Origin: Ceratothoa steindachneri
Taxonomy: Eukaryota; Arthropoda; Malacostraca; Isopoda; Cymothoidae
Length of the DNA: 64,000 nucleotides
Assembly (NCBI GenBank): GCA_963969495.1
Contig: OZ018318.1
Location: 96,377,413-96,441,412 of the forward strand
Direction: 5' to 3'
The notes under the pieces were generated by a model. It had not been told where the DNA came from and searched no databases. It saw only the letters and a list, made by a program, of their open reading frames with translations. Below, one piece after another: positions 1-10,925 of the stretch; position 1 is the stretch's first letter; every line of letters starts with the position of its first letter. The position numbers and the translations under genes were made by a program.

Positions 1-3000
1 CATGTCTCCAAAATATAAAAGTAACAGAGAAAGACAATATTAGGTCAAGATATATTCCTACAACGAGATAGATGATAGAATGAATAAGTGAAAGAAAGAA
101 TGATTGTAATTAAAGAGAGATTAGATGCCTTTACACTCAGCTACCGAGAAGTTAATTAAAACAATAGAATATAGAATGCTGATATTCCATTCTATTTTTC
201 TATCCCCCCTCTACCCAAGGACGGAGTTCAACTTGGGCAAACTTCTTGACACTTAAATTTCATACTCGTTGAAAATTCATTTCACTCTCCTCCACTTCTC
301 CCTAATCGGCTCCCTCGTCTATTTGCCTCCGTGCATAAGCTTGTTATTGGAATCCTTAAGAATCGATAGCCCTATCAAAAAACGGCTGCCCTTACTGTTT
401 TATCCATATAGGTGGTGGGAAAGGAAGTTGACATGTGGAGAATGTCGCAAGTCATCTTACTATCTCCCAAAATACGAGTTCCATTAACGGACTCATTCAT
501 TTTGCTCGAATCATTCTCCGTTGCGAAGAACTTATCGAGCTAGTTAAGGTGGCAAAACTTGCAAGCGGTCAAAGAAGATCTTTGTGCCAGGATCGAAGAA
601 GAAGGAAATATTTGGGTCAACTGACGTATATAGACAATCTTTAATGGAGAGCTCAGTAACTTAAAGGGGATCCTATTCTTAGATTCCTCTCTTTCGCAAT
701 ATAACTCTTACTTGCTTCCTACGCTAAAAACAACCTTAATTGACTACCACTAGGTAAAAAATATTTATAAGTAGTCTCTGTGAAACCTGAAAGAAAGTTC
801 CGTTAGGAGGCACTGAAAAGGAGAGTACTTAAGACTATGGGCTTAAAATGTAGTGAAATTGCTTCACAGAAATAGGAATATTTAAGTAAAGTGGTCGAGA
901 AATGCTTCTCCTAGAGGAAGATTAATAAGGATTCATATTGTGTATAACTGATGAGCATCTTCATACCTCTCTTCTCTTTTTCAGATCATAGTTTGAGAGA
1001 GAAATAACCGAGACAAAAGCAGAGGAAAACTAAATAAAACAGAGTAAGTTCTAATGCCATAGATAACCATTTATTACCATCAAGCAAATAACATAATCAG
1101 AGAATGGACGACTATGTGATGCATTTTACAAAAAAATCAAAGAGGCCATATCAGAATCCTTAATATCCTACTGGTAGGTTTCCACTGAGAAGATGATATC
1201 AAGTAAGAGAGAAAATAAAACCAAATAGGCAAGAAAATCACTTTTCATTAAATCTGGGAACCCACTATGTTTTTTAATTTTTGTGTTAAAATTTGAAATT
1301 TGCACTATATGGACTATTTTTATTTAACAATCAAACAAAGCCTAAATATATGGAATGAGAGTAGCGTGTTAATATACAATTAAACTTCAAATGTTAAAAA
1401 TTAAAGGACTATACCACAAAAAAATAGTTTTCACAGAAAGGTCACTCTTGGAGAGAATGCAGCGGACGTCATATAAAGTGCCTCAACTTTCGAGAGCGCA
1501 ATAGTACAATGAAAATTGGCTGCTCAAATTAAAAATAAAACATAGAAAGTTCCTTTTACGTATGGAGTGCGCGTATTCCGGTCCTGACTTAGATAATAGA
1601 TGGCTTTTTATGTGCTTCTGGGATTTAAACAAGAGCAACAAAAATAATCAATACTATTATACACACAAATAACAAAAGTTAACAGAATTTATACACTATG
1701 GGGAACTAAACGTTCAGTAAAGGAATTAATTTACAAGGAATTGCTTCGGCACGAGCTATGTGTAGCAAAATATTTACTCGAGTGAAAACAGGAAGAGATT
1801 AGGAAGTGAAACTTCGTAGTCGGAAAACGCCACGCCTCTTCGACGGTGATCGAGAAAACGGTAATAGGCTTTCGATTTTTGAAGAATGAGAAGGAGCTTC
1901 AAGTGGTGGTTCTAGTATCCTTGCATGGCACGGAGCAAAGCGCGTATTTCAGAATGAGTCTTTATGTCCTTGACTGCCGTAGTTCTGAACAACTGTTTTC
2001 TTGCCTGCAAGTTCTTAGAGTAACAGAAAATCGCTTATGAAGGAGTGCATGTGCCCTTAGGCTGGTTCCAATGAATCTTCGTGATTAATGCTTGGATACC
2101 GCGTCAGCAGTGCCTGCCTTTTGGCTGAATATTAATTTGCTCATTTATGCGCTGGGAAATATATAAGGCTTCGCCAGAAGCGATTTTATTTGCCGTCGGA
2201 AGTGGGTCCCACTCCGATTCAAAACGCGTCAAGTAAAGGCTTAGCGACCTCTCGCTGATTTCAAGATTTGTTGGTCCACGAGATACCCCCTGAGGCTTCT
2301 TAGCCTGCGTGTATCTATATTTCTCTCTCTCTCTGACATAGATCGACATAAAGTTTAAAAGCATATTCCAGAATTTTCAAATTACCACAGTGGTAATATG
2401 GCTAGAAATCACATTAAGCATCTATTACATAACATAAAACTTCCACATATTGTTTTTCAATATTTCATGTATTGCCAATGTTAGAATACTAATGAGTCTC
2501 AAATCAAAAGCTGATTCAAGAAAGAATGCCTACATCACAGTGACCTTGGACAGATACAAGTGAAAATTTACGATTTTGTCCACACGGATTTTTAAATGCA
2601 ACCTAAAGGAAAAAGATGGAATAAATGAGCAGTTAAAAACTGCTCACATTGAAGCAGAAGCTAGTAAGATCCCGAGAATGAGTTAGTTATTCTCATTAGA
2701 TCTCTGATGGAGATATAAGATGATGGCGTAGAACAGAGAGATAAATAGCTATTTATTAATTAACAATTATTGCGCCAGGCAGAGAAAGTCAAATCGCAAT
2801 AAAAACATGTGAAGTAGAGATGAGGCAATATAAAGAAATACGAAAAAAAAATTAAATAGCTTCAAAAAGTCAAGGCTAATAGGGAAACACAATATCATTA
2901 ATAATCGAGGACGAGGCATGAACACAAGAAAATAATAAATCAAATAAAAATTTATATGGCACTAGAAGAGTGTTTTCCGGCTAATCAAAGTAATAGTTCA

Positions 3001-3125
3001 TAACAACCAGCGCCTGAAAGTCGAAGGGAAAGGGTATAGAATATGGGACCTGTGACAATAATAACAGCCAAAGAACTACAATAGGCTTTTAATTTATTCA
3101 ATCAGAATTCGCCAGATTCCTTACG
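1..3125. other. Unassigned AT-rich stretch
   Basis: No gene or repeat family was recognised here. Short open frames exist (for example 269-487 plus, 1846-2040 plus, 2104-2364 minus), but none resembles a known domain and none has a convincing splice context. The stretch around 1440-2350 is less AT-rich than its surroundings and may be an old element that I cannot name. Confidence 0.5.
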
Positions 3126-3129
3126 ACTT

Positions 3130-3700
3130 ACCATAATTTCACTTACCATCGCACCAGAAAATATAACCGTAGACATTAAAGACGACTACAAATTCGCTAA
3201 AATGATATTCATCCCCAAACCAGGCAAATCACAGGATCTCATTGATAATTACTAACCAATATCACATTAGGACTTTATATGAAGAGTCATCCAAATGCTC
3301 TTTAACAAAAGGGATATAATATGTAAATGAAAACTACCTTAATAACGAAAACGGAGTAAGAATCCGTACAGGGAAAGTACCACACTAACACTTGGCATCG
3401 TCACGGAAAATAATGCCAAGGCACAGCAAAAAAAAGATAAGTTTATCTGGTAGTGTTAGAATTTTAGCCGTTGAAAATTTCTGGATTAAAGGAATTAAAC
3501 AAATAAACATATTTCTTTAGAGGAACAAAAATAGTCGAACATTCTCGGTGACTCTTCAGCAGATAGAATGGCATATGTTGTTAATGAATATAAAAAACTG
3601 AGTTTGAATTAAAAACTGGTCTGCCCCTGGAAGTTGACTCAGCTCCAGGCTCTATTTGATCCATACAGCGCATACACCGCCAGCTTTAGTCAATAAGTGA
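3130..3700 (+). pseudogene. Decayed non-LTR reverse transcriptase fragment (element J)
   Basis: Translation of 3196-3290 gives KMIFIPKPGKS followed by a damaged NYxPIS block, the fingers region of jockey-clade RT (compare KMIFIPKAGKPPDS in element A). Further on, an alternate frame gives a degraded QHGFRK-like block near 3350 and a possible VPQG-type block near 3625. Stops and frameshifts occur throughout. No endonuclease or gag part was found beside it, so this is a piece of an old insertion. The family call rests on one good motif block plus collinear weak ones. Confidence 0.6.
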
Positions 3701-4041
3701 ATTAGTACATGAATGATGAATTTCAGAGTCCGACAACTACCATCGATAGGGGAAACATTAACCAAAACTCGCATCGGGGATTGGATGGTAACCTCCCGGC
3801 TAGCGTGGTGGCCTTAAGGCGAAAAAGTTCCGATGGCTTATGTTCGGACTGCCCGTTCTATGTCGTTCACTTTCTTTAAGGGTAAATGAGTTCATATTAT
3901 TTTATTCCATTTTATATCACTCTCTTTTTTTCTAAATTTATCTATGTTCTTATAAAAAGGCTAAATTGCATATTCATATAATCTTTACTATCTGCTATTG
4001 GTTATTGAGCATCAATCGTTTCACGTATTATTCTAATTTCT

Positions 4042-4043
<2 letters not shown>
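3701..4043. other. Unassigned
   Basis: No coding signal. A somewhat GC-richer block at 3770-3870 has no identifiable tRNA or SINE structure. Confidence 0.4.

Positions 4044-4125
<82 letters not shown>
4044..4125. repeat. (TA)n microsatellite
   Basis: An uninterrupted TA tract of about 82 bp. It lies on the side of the neighbouring 4178-4735 repeat that corresponds to that repeat's 3' end. Confidence 0.97.
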
Positions 4126-4128
<3 letters not shown>

Positions 4129-4177
4129 ATATGAATTGCTGGTCACCAGTTAGTTTCACGGCGAAGGTAAGGACACA

Positions 4178-4735
4178 TAGGAGGCTGAGGTACGAGTACA
4201 TGTGATTTATTTAGTATTAATGAAAAACAGTTCGGGCGTATCACCCATCTTCAGCTTCTAAAATTATATGACAATATAGTACAGTTAGATATGATTAAAT
4301 TGTATTCTCAGAAAACTTATTACGAAGTCCGAAATTTTGCTAAAAGTAGAAGTTTAAATATTTTTATATGGGAGAGGCGTTAAAAAAACTATAAATGCTA
4401 AAGTAATGGAATTTCATTAAACTAGAAAAATTAAGACGAGTAAAAATATTTAACTCTATAATTAGGAATAAAAGTAAGATTATAAAAAGACAATTTAAGA
4501 TCTTATTAAGAATGTAATATGATAAAGTTGAAGATTCATATTGTAAAAAATTACGACATAAAATACAAAAAGTTACGGAAACTAAAAAGAACTAGAACAA
4601 ATTTAAAATTGCAATATTAAAAATAATAAATTTAAGACCATGTAGAAAGGTCAAAAATTAAAAAATAACTCAGGGATTTAAAAGGCAAGAGTATCAAAAT
4701 ATTAGTCTAATGTAACCACTATTGAAGCGAAAAAA
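4178..4735 (-). repeat. 550-bp interspersed repeat, minus copy (partner at 10388-10925)
   Basis: Reverse-complementing this stretch gives a sequence that aligns along its length to 10388-10925. Shared blocks include the run with CATTACTTTAGCATTTAT, the block TTAATAAGAT, and an end reading TGAAGATGGGTG..CGCCCGAA followed by AATAAATCACATGTA. It is non-coding and AT-rich. The shared end resembles the 3' end of the Penelope-like element at 61.8 kb, so it may be a Penelope-type terminal sequence (inference). The two copies bracket element A in inverted orientation. Confidence 0.85.
4228..4254 (-). other. Half-hammerhead-like terminal motif
   Basis: On the minus strand the motif reads CTGAAGA, then T, a hairpin GGG(TGATACG)CCC, then GAAC. 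It matches 10863-10890, where the last part is the better-preserved GAAAC. CUGANGA-hairpin-GAAA is the two-thirds core of a hammerhead ribozyme. I do not see stem III or a cleavage triplet. Confidence 0.4.
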
Positions 4736-5429
4736 AAAGTAAATAATTACTGTGTAATATTGCTTACCGATGAAGTTCAGGAGAAATCACAAAGTGAAGA
4801 AATTATAATGGATTTGGCCTGAAGAAGCATAGAATTTTGATTGGTTGGTTATTAAATTAGAGGAGGTTGTTAATTGTTGAGTGAGGTAATTAAAATTAAG
4901 AAATAAGGTATTATCTATGTTGATGGTAAGAAATTTTCTCCGTATCAGTAGGGATTCCAAAATTCTTAGACTATATTCATTGTTATTGCGACCAATTACT
5001 TTAAAAATATCGATGGTACATTCTGTCTTTTGCGCATATAAAGTGTGGAATATAGTAGAAGAGGGTTTTAGTAGGAGAAATAGTGGGGAAATAGGGGAAA
5101 ATAAGAGGAAGATTAAAATGAAAAGAAGAATGAAAGACAGATCCCTGGTAAAAGGGTATCTCTGGCTTTCTTTGCGTTTTGGGCTTTTTTGACAATATAT
5201 AAATATATTATCGGGTAATGCGCTGGGCATTCAAGCCTTTGTAGTAGTAGGTGTTTATATTCTCTACGTGGCTTGTTGAACATTTTCATCTTCTTTTCCG
5301 GGTATTTTACACCCAGATTTTGGTTTTTGTTTGTGTTGTTTTTGCTTGTTTGTTTGTTGTTGTTTTTTGGCGACATTTCGCACAAAGATTTTGGGAAGTA
5401 TTTAATAGAAACTAATATTAACAAATGCT
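4736..5429. other. Unassigned, includes possible 3' tail of element A
   Basis: Long antiphase open frames on both strands here (4787-5424) are low-complexity and resemble nothing I know. The part from about 5310 to 5430, read on the minus strand, is A-rich (AACAACAAACAAAC) and could be the 3' tail of element A. The exact element end is not determined. Confidence 0.35.
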
Positions 5430-5539
5430 TATTTACTGGCTAATTTCGCTTGGCTTTGTTCGTGATTTGTGATGTGAATTGGGTTTTTTTACTTAGGGTG
5501 AACCTTGGGTCAACGTCAATGTGAATCGGTAGTCAGCTG

Positions 5540-5959
5540 CTTTTAAACGATATTGGTCGTCTTATGTTGTGTAAGTTGTCAAAGTCAATGTGCCTCGAGC
5601 ACATACTCGAAAGGGAGGTGCCGGTGCACCTTGTCCCAGATTTTGGCCGCTCTGAGGTGAAGCTCCACGTTTATGGGGGTCATCCCCAGTTCACCATGGA
5701 GTTCACTCTGCCTTCTCCATTCTCTCCTTCGGGCTCCCGTAATGATATATACATACTGCTTTATTCTGGACCCTTTGTAGTTTGAGGACTATGTGTCTTG
5801 GAAACTACGTTTATAGGGACCAGGGGGTACATGAGTTTTGAGCGAATGCACTCATTGTAGATTTGGAGTTTGTTGGAGGTGCTCAGGTTTACGAATTTGG
5901 AAAATTACCCCAAGTCCCTCCGTGCATTCTGTGTAGTTTTCGCTACATGATTCCTATAC
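5540..5959 (-). pseudogene. ORF2 C-terminal region and 3' end of element A
   Basis: The minus strand here aligns to the C-terminal part of element G (35760-35940). Both share a block for VELHL followed by a Trp-Asp-Lys-Val-type stretch, then FKSS. The frame is broken. The region ends in an FKSS-type terminus near 5540, then non-coding sequence. Confidence 0.7.
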
Positions 5960-6995
5960 TTACCAGTCGTAATACGCAGTCACAGAACCGTGCCCTCCGT
6001 GCGGTAAGGGATGCGTGCACCCCCCACACGGATGTGTGCCAGTGTCCTTCGGAATAATGGAATTACACGGAACTTTTTGGCATTGGTGTATATCTTCCAA
6101 CTCCTCTCGAAAGAGTTGAAGTTTTGGATTTCCACAGCCGTACTCTGTGCTATGAAATTTGCATTCCGATAAGGCATCGTACATATCATTGTTATGTCGT
6201 CCGCAAATTGGACGTAGAAGGAACCTTCAGTCAGAGGTTATAGAGTAGGGGACTGATGCACCCGCCTTGCGGCACCCCTGCCTCGAGTTCGAACTCAGGG
6301 CCACTATTACCTTTAATACTCAAAAACGCCCTTCTCTCCATTACGTAGTCACAAAGGATCCTCTCAAGTATGGGATTGAGGCCCAGTTGTAAAATCTTGC
6401 ATTGTAGGCATCGCCTGCATACTTTGTCAAAGGTCTTTTTGACATCGCCTAGCACCAGATTTGCGTGGAGTTTTTCTGATTTTACTTTTGCCAACTTCTT
6501 GGTAATTACGGCTAGCGCCGTGTCTGATCCTCGCTTCGCTCGGAAGCCATGCTGTTGGTTGTTGTGAGAATTGTTATTCTCGAGGAACGCATTTACCCTA
6601 TTGGCTAATATCTTCTTTAAGGCTTTACCTGAAAATTCTAAGAGAGATATAGGCCTGAAGTTAGCTGGACTGTCCGGTGGCTTACCGGCTTTTGGAATGA
6701 ATATCATTTTCGCTACCTTCCAGTGGTCAGGGAAGTAACCCACATTCAGGCACGAGTTCATGATATTCATGAGCCCCAATAAGATGTTGGGCGGGGCTTG
6801 AATAAAATTCTCCTTCGTCAGTCCTGTACGCCCCGGTGCTCGCTGTCGAAAGGACTTTAAGGTTATTGAGAGTTCCTCGGAAGTAATTCTACCGCTGAGT
6901 CCTTCCATTTTCCTATCCTGTAATACGCAATGGTGAGGGTGGGTTATGTGTATTTGATCATTCAGGTCGTTAATGATTCCGTCTTCGAAGTCCAA
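5960..6995 (-). pseudogene. ORF2 reverse transcriptase of element A
   Basis: Copies element RNA into DNA at the nicked target. The main open part, 6231-6995 (254 residues), contains FIPKAGKPPDS, NFRPISLLEF, QHGFRAKRGSDTAL, the motif A region GDVKKTFDKV (catalytic Asp) and AGVPQGGCISPLLYNL. A frameshift at about 6231 separates it from the active-site motif YVQFADDITM, read at about 6190-6225, and from the thumb continuing to 5960 (ANFIAQSTAVEIQN). All motifs are in the standard order for jockey-clade RT. Apart from the frameshift the domain looks complete. Confidence 0.92.
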
Positions 6996-7562
6996 ATCGA
7001 AGTCATCATTCTCTTCTGGGGATATCTTAAATATAGATGCCTAAAAGAGTCTGAATTTCTCTTCGATTCTTTCCACGTCCGAAATTTCAGTGTCATCACG
7101 TCTGAGCTTAATAGTCTTTAGTGGTTGTCCACCTTTTAGTCGTTTAACAGTCTGCCTGACCATAGGTGAGTCGGTTTCTACGTTCAGTCTCTCAATTAAA
7201 TTATTTTAGAGTACATTCTGTTGGTCCCTTATAAGAGTCATTAGTTCGTCAAGAATGAGTCGTGTTTGTCGGTGTGTGTTGATGTTGGGGCCAGTGAGGT
7301 TCACTTCATTGATCCGTTCCCCATACTCCACCGCGAGGGATTTTATTCTAGGGGTCCATGAAGGGGCAGGGAGAGTTTTATATTTAACTCGGGGGATGGC
7401 TTCCTTGTCAGCTTTTAATATATTTTCATTCATTTTATCCAACTCCTCGTCAATTACTTCTAGGGAGGCATTAATTAAGGGTTCTGGGTTATAATTTTCG
7501 AGGAGTTGTTTATACTTATCCCAGTTGACTCGAACGTAGCTCTTTCGCTCTGGGATAGGTAT
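6996..7562 (-). pseudogene. ORF2 endonuclease-RT linker of element A
   Basis: Between the endonuclease and the RT, the minus strand encodes a block with LPAPSWTPRIKSL followed by a charged helical-looking stretch (7206-7442). This is the usual linker of jockey-type ORF2. The same sequence, LPASY plus a damaged tail, appears in element B near 21690, and PVKSWNEEIKT appears in the old element I near 16560. The stretch is broken by frameshifts. Confidence 0.7.
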
Positions 7563-8165
7563 TTAAATGACGGAGGTTGAAACTTTAATAAGCATACCCT
7601 GGTGGTCGCTAGGAATAGGGGGGCCCAGCTCAATGAAGTAATTATATGGGAACATATTGCTGGTTAGTACAATATCTGGTTTGGTGGCTGACCTGTGTGT
7701 TATGAATGTGGTGAAGTCTGGTGCAATTCTAGTCAGAATATGTCTATCGATAATTGTCTCGAGATTCCTGCCTGCTGGGTTGGTCGACGTATAACTGGAG
7801 GCAGCGCTACTTGTATTAAGGTCACCGGCAAAGAGAACGGTTCTGCCGTGACCACATAACTGCAAGAAGTTGGGAAGGGGCAAATACCCTCTCCTTGGGG
7901 GTTGGTACCCCGTTGCCAGGACCAGGAGGCCCACTGCCGTACGGACCTCCACAACGTGGTAAGATTCGTCGAGTCCACTTATTGATTTGAAGTCAAGACC
8001 TCTTTTCACAGCTATAGCGCATCTGTCAAAACGTCATTTATTCCATGTTCGGAAATAAATATAACGTCTGAGTCGCATTGTCTCAATACATTTCCGTACA
8101 CTGTCTGTTTATTTTCCCATCCTCCAGATTTAAAGTGTAATATCTTTAAAGTCTCTATTGTTTAG
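7563..8165 (-). pseudogene. ORF2 endonuclease domain of element A
   Basis: An apurinic/apyrimidinic-type endonuclease that nicks target DNA to prime reverse transcription. The clean open part is 7563-8009 (148 residues). Motifs visible are AGDLNT (catalytic Asp/Asn), KPDIVLTSN and PSDHQG (catalytic SDH). The N-terminal part lies upstream in another frame, with ILHFKSGGW and VIFISEHG at about 8060-8160; the Glu of SEHG is the metal-binding residue. A frameshift near 8020 therefore breaks the domain. The same motifs in the same order occur in element B. Confidence 0.88.
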
Positions 8166-8492
8166 TTTACTTAAGGGTTCTTGAGTGTGATATGATGTTT
8201 TTTAGGACTTATTCTCTTACAAGCTTAGGTCCTTGTGGAGTGTTAGGTGGCGTGATAGTTTTACCTGTACGTTTCTTTCTGAATTCGCCCTCAGTAAGGG
8301 TGAAAAAATTATCCAGAGTCAGTTTGATTAAGCCTCGGAGTAAAGCCTCCTTGACCTGCTTTGTACTCTACTCGTCCGAGGTAAATTCCTATTTGTATCT
8401 TCTAGCTATTATACCTTCTGATACATCAAGGGCATACATCTCCTTAGGAAAAGGGGACCTTTCGGCAGCGAATACCTTCAAGTTAATCTTTC

Positions 8493-9791
8493 TTAAATGG
8501 TATGCGTGCCTAGATTCCCTCTTGCAAGAAGAAGATGATTGGGGAGTCTTTGGGGCTGCGAGGTTTTCCGTGAGTAGGGCGAACATGCCCTCCTCTCGGC
8601 TTTCGCAGCTCCAGTCTCCGTAGCTTCATTGTCAACCTGTGTTGGTGTGTGTGTATGGTTGTTTTTGTTCTGGTGAGTTTGCGTTGTTTGTTGCTCCGCG
8701 CGTGCTTTTGCAGCCTGTATCCTGTGGTACCTGGAGGAGGCTAAGTTTGTGGCACTGCTGGGAGTTGGGAGCTTCTGACAACTAGTCTCGCACTTGAGTT
8801 TGAGACTAATTTTCAGGATCTCCTCCGATCGCGGGTTCGGGGGAAACCACATTTTTTCAATTCCATTATGAATTAGCATCTTATTAAGCTCATCTGAAAA
8901 GCACCCCGGGGAGGATAGATTTGCAATATGAGCATAATATATGCAACACATAATTTTCATCGAGTTTTTATTCTCGACGTGGAGAAATGTTGGGTTTTCT
9001 TTAGACTCCGCTACCGCAGCTTTTGAAACTTTGGCATAGGTTGTGTTAGCCTTTGTTTCCTCTTCCAGCTTCTTTTGGTTAGCTTTTTTCTTTAAAATCT
9101 GTTTCGTGATGGGGCAAGCCATGGACAGCGTCTTGTGTTCAACAGTGCAGTTGAGACACTTCATGGAGGTGCTCTTACAGTTCCTGCAAGAATGGGTGTC
9201 CGACACGCAGATAGAACACAAGATAGCATTCCCTCTGTGGCAGTTGGCTGTAGTGTGCTCCTCATACTTATAACATTTGAAACACATTTGGAGGTCGATA
9301 AAAAACTCATGCTCGATCTGCTTGGGGCAGATTCGAACGTTGAAGAGGAGCATACCACCCTCCGTGGCCTTTACCGCCATTGCCGAATGTGTAAACACTA
9401 TTTTGAAGACGTGCGTATAGTCCTTAAATTTAAGGACTTCCGCTACCTTAGCCCAAGAGTGATTATTTTTGACCTCAGCATGAATTTCTTCGATGCTGTG
9501 GCCTCCGACCCAAGGATCGAGGCTGCGAAGAATGATGCTGTGGTGGGTTTTGATCTGTGGTGGCGTGTGAGGTTTTAAATTAATTTTATTCAGGGATTCT
9601 GCCGCTTTTGGAGAGGTGAGGACTTCGCAGTCGCTCTCCTTTTGGCAGATAGCCGAGTAGCCGTTGTGAGTGTCTATAAGTATCACTAGGGTCACCCCTA
9701 GTTCCCCGTGGGTAATAGCGAAGACCTCCCCCCAATCTTTCTTGGGGCCATCGGAGAGGGTCCTCAGCTGTATCCGCCGAGTCTCCCTCAT
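8493..9791 (-). CDS. ORF1 gag-like RNA-binding protein of element A
   Basis: A 432-residue open frame. ORF1 proteins of jockey-clade elements bind the element RNA and form the ribonucleoprotein. Residues 110-155 (WAKVAEVLKFKDYTHVFKI through LLFNVRICPKQIE) form the conserved domain just before the knuckles. Three Cys/His knuckles follow at about residues 170-184, 192-205 and 212-226. The rest is Lys/Glu-rich and polar. The start MRETRRIQLRTL aligns with the ORF1 starts of elements C and E, so ATG 9791 is likely genuine. After a probable frameshift near 8500-8580 the C-terminal tail continues in another frame to about 8180 (KTITPPNTPQGP), so the intact protein was longer. Adjacent ORF2 lies downstream. 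Confidence 0.88.
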   Translation of the reverse strand: MRETRRIQLRTLSDGPKKDWGEVFAITHGELGVTLVILIDTHNGYSAICQKESDCEVLTSPKAAESLNKINLKPHTPPQIKTHHSIILRSLDPWVGGHSIEEIHAEVKNNHSWAKVAEVLKFKDYTHVFKIVFTHSAMAVKATEGGMLLFNVRICPKQIEHEFFIDLQMCFKCYKYEEHTTANCHRGNAILCSICVSDTHSCRNCKSTSMKCLNCTVEHKTLSMACPITKQILKKKANQKKLEEETKANTTYAKVSKAAVAESKENPTFLHVENKNSMKIMCCIYYAHIANLSSPGCFSDELNKMLIHNGIEKMWFPPNPRSEEILKISLKLKCETSCQKLPTPSSATNLASSRYHRIQAAKARAEQQTTQTHQNKNNHTHTPTQVDNEATETGAAKAERRACSPYSRKTSQPQRLPNHLLLARGNLGTHTI

Positions 9792-9840
9792 TTATTTTTC
9801 CAATTTTCACATTTAGGGTCCAGAAAAACAAATTTTTGTG

Positions 9841-10387
9841 AAAGACCCGGTGTGCTTGGCTGTGTACGTGTGTGTGTGTGTGTGTGAGAGAGATTTTTTA
9901 CCAGTGAGAACAAAGCTAGTTAAAGACGGTAGTCGTGCCTAAAGCAAAAATGATTACAACCCAAGCAAAAATGGCACTTTACCTTACGTGCAGGCGCTTT
10001 TCGATAGCCTGCAGGTCCTTGGTCCACCTCAAAGGAAGTGCGATGATGAAAACGGAGGGGAAGGAAGGAAGCAAGTTTACCCTCGCTACCGGCGCACGAA
10101 GCGAGTGAAATTTCACTTATTACTGCTATGCGTAATGTCACTTTCCACGTAAGCTGCAAAAGAACTCGTAAGCGAGGAATCACTTTAACGCGCGAAACAC
10201 TTTTCACAATTCTCGTGCGAAAACAAATAAAAAGGTTTTACTGTATCTGTACGAGCTTACTTAAAGAAGAACTAGACTGGCTCAGGCAAGCAACGCAGTC
10301 ATTCTGTATTGCATTGTATAATATGATTTCTAATTACAGAAGCATCCTTCTTATACATATTTTTTCTAGTGCGATGGTTTATTCCCA
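9841..10387. other. Unassigned, between element A and 550-bp repeat
   Basis: A short TG/AG dinucleotide run lies at 9864-9890. The stretch at 9960-10250 is less AT-rich than its surroundings. No domain or RNA gene was recognised. Confidence 0.4.
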
Positions 10388-10925
10388 TGTTTCATTAATG
10401 GTTACATTCGATTTATACTTTGATACTCTTGCCTTTTAAATCCCTGAGTTATTTTTTAATTTTTGAATTATCTACATTGTCTTAACTTGATTATTTTTAA
10501 TATCGCAACTTTAAATTTGTTTTAGTCCTTTATAGTTTTCTTAACTTTTTGTATTTTATATCCTAATTTTTGACAATATGGATCTTTTACTTTAGCATAT
10601 TACATTCTTAATAAGATTTTAAATAGTCTTTTTTTAATGTTACTTTTATTCATAATTTTAGAGTTTTATATTTTTCCTCGTCTTAATTTTTCTAGTTTAA
10701 GGAAATTCCATTACTTTAGCATTTATTTTTGTTTTTAACGCCCCTCCCCTATGAAAATATTTCAACTTCTAGTTTTAGCACAATTTCTGAGTTTGTAGTA
10801 AGTTTTCTGAGAATACAATTTAATCATAATTAACTGTATTATATTTTTAATGATTTTAGAAGCTGAAGATGGGTGTTACGCCCGAAACGTTGTTCCTTAA
10901 TACTAAATAAATCACATGTACCTTA
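10388..10925 (+). repeat. 550-bp interspersed repeat, plus copy
   Basis: This is the partner of 4178-4735 in opposite orientation. It ends with the hairpin motif (10863-10890) and then AATAAATCACATGTACC..AGCCTC. A short TATATGTATATATATA stretch follows immediately, so this copy also abuts TA-rich DNA on its 3' side. Confidence 0.85.
10863..10890 (+). other. Half-hammerhead-like terminal motif
   Basis: The sequence is CTGAAGA, then T, a stem GGGTG/CGCCC with loop TTA, then GAAACG. It has the CUGANGA..stem II..GAAA arrangement of a hammerhead core. After GAAA I see no stem III hairpin and no NUH cleavage site, so activity is not claimed. Confidence 0.4.

Larger units (their letters stand above)
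5430..9840 (-). mobile_element. Jockey-clade non-LTR retrotransposon A, near full length but decayed
   Basis: On the minus strand the parts lie in the normal order: gag-like ORF1 (from 9791), apurinic-type endonuclease (8165-7563), linker, RT (about 6995-5960) and C-terminal tail (to about 5540), followed by a non-coding 3' part. The total of about 4.4 kb is typical of a complete jockey-like element. Frameshifts separate the parts of ORF2, so this copy cannot move by itself. It is the best-preserved member of its group here and serves as reference for fragments B to G. Inverted 550-bp repeats lie on both sides (4178-4735 and 10388-10925). Confidence 0.9.

Noticed and set aside
3770..3870. Possible tRNA-derived SINE head
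   Set aside because: No convincing A or B box spacing and no repeat copy elsewhere in the window.
3966..4205. Open frame rich in Ile-Tyr repeats, and similar ones at 20424-20739, 26727-27093 and 48592-48810
   Set aside because: These are translations of (TA)n microsatellites and their flanks, not genes.
9043..9578. Plus-strand open frames over 9043-9578
   Set aside because: They are antisense shadows of the element A ORF1, whose knuckle motifs on the minus strand are unambiguous.
10863..10890. Complete hammerhead ribozyme
   Set aside because: No stem III or cleavage triplet was found after GAAA; only the half-core is reported.
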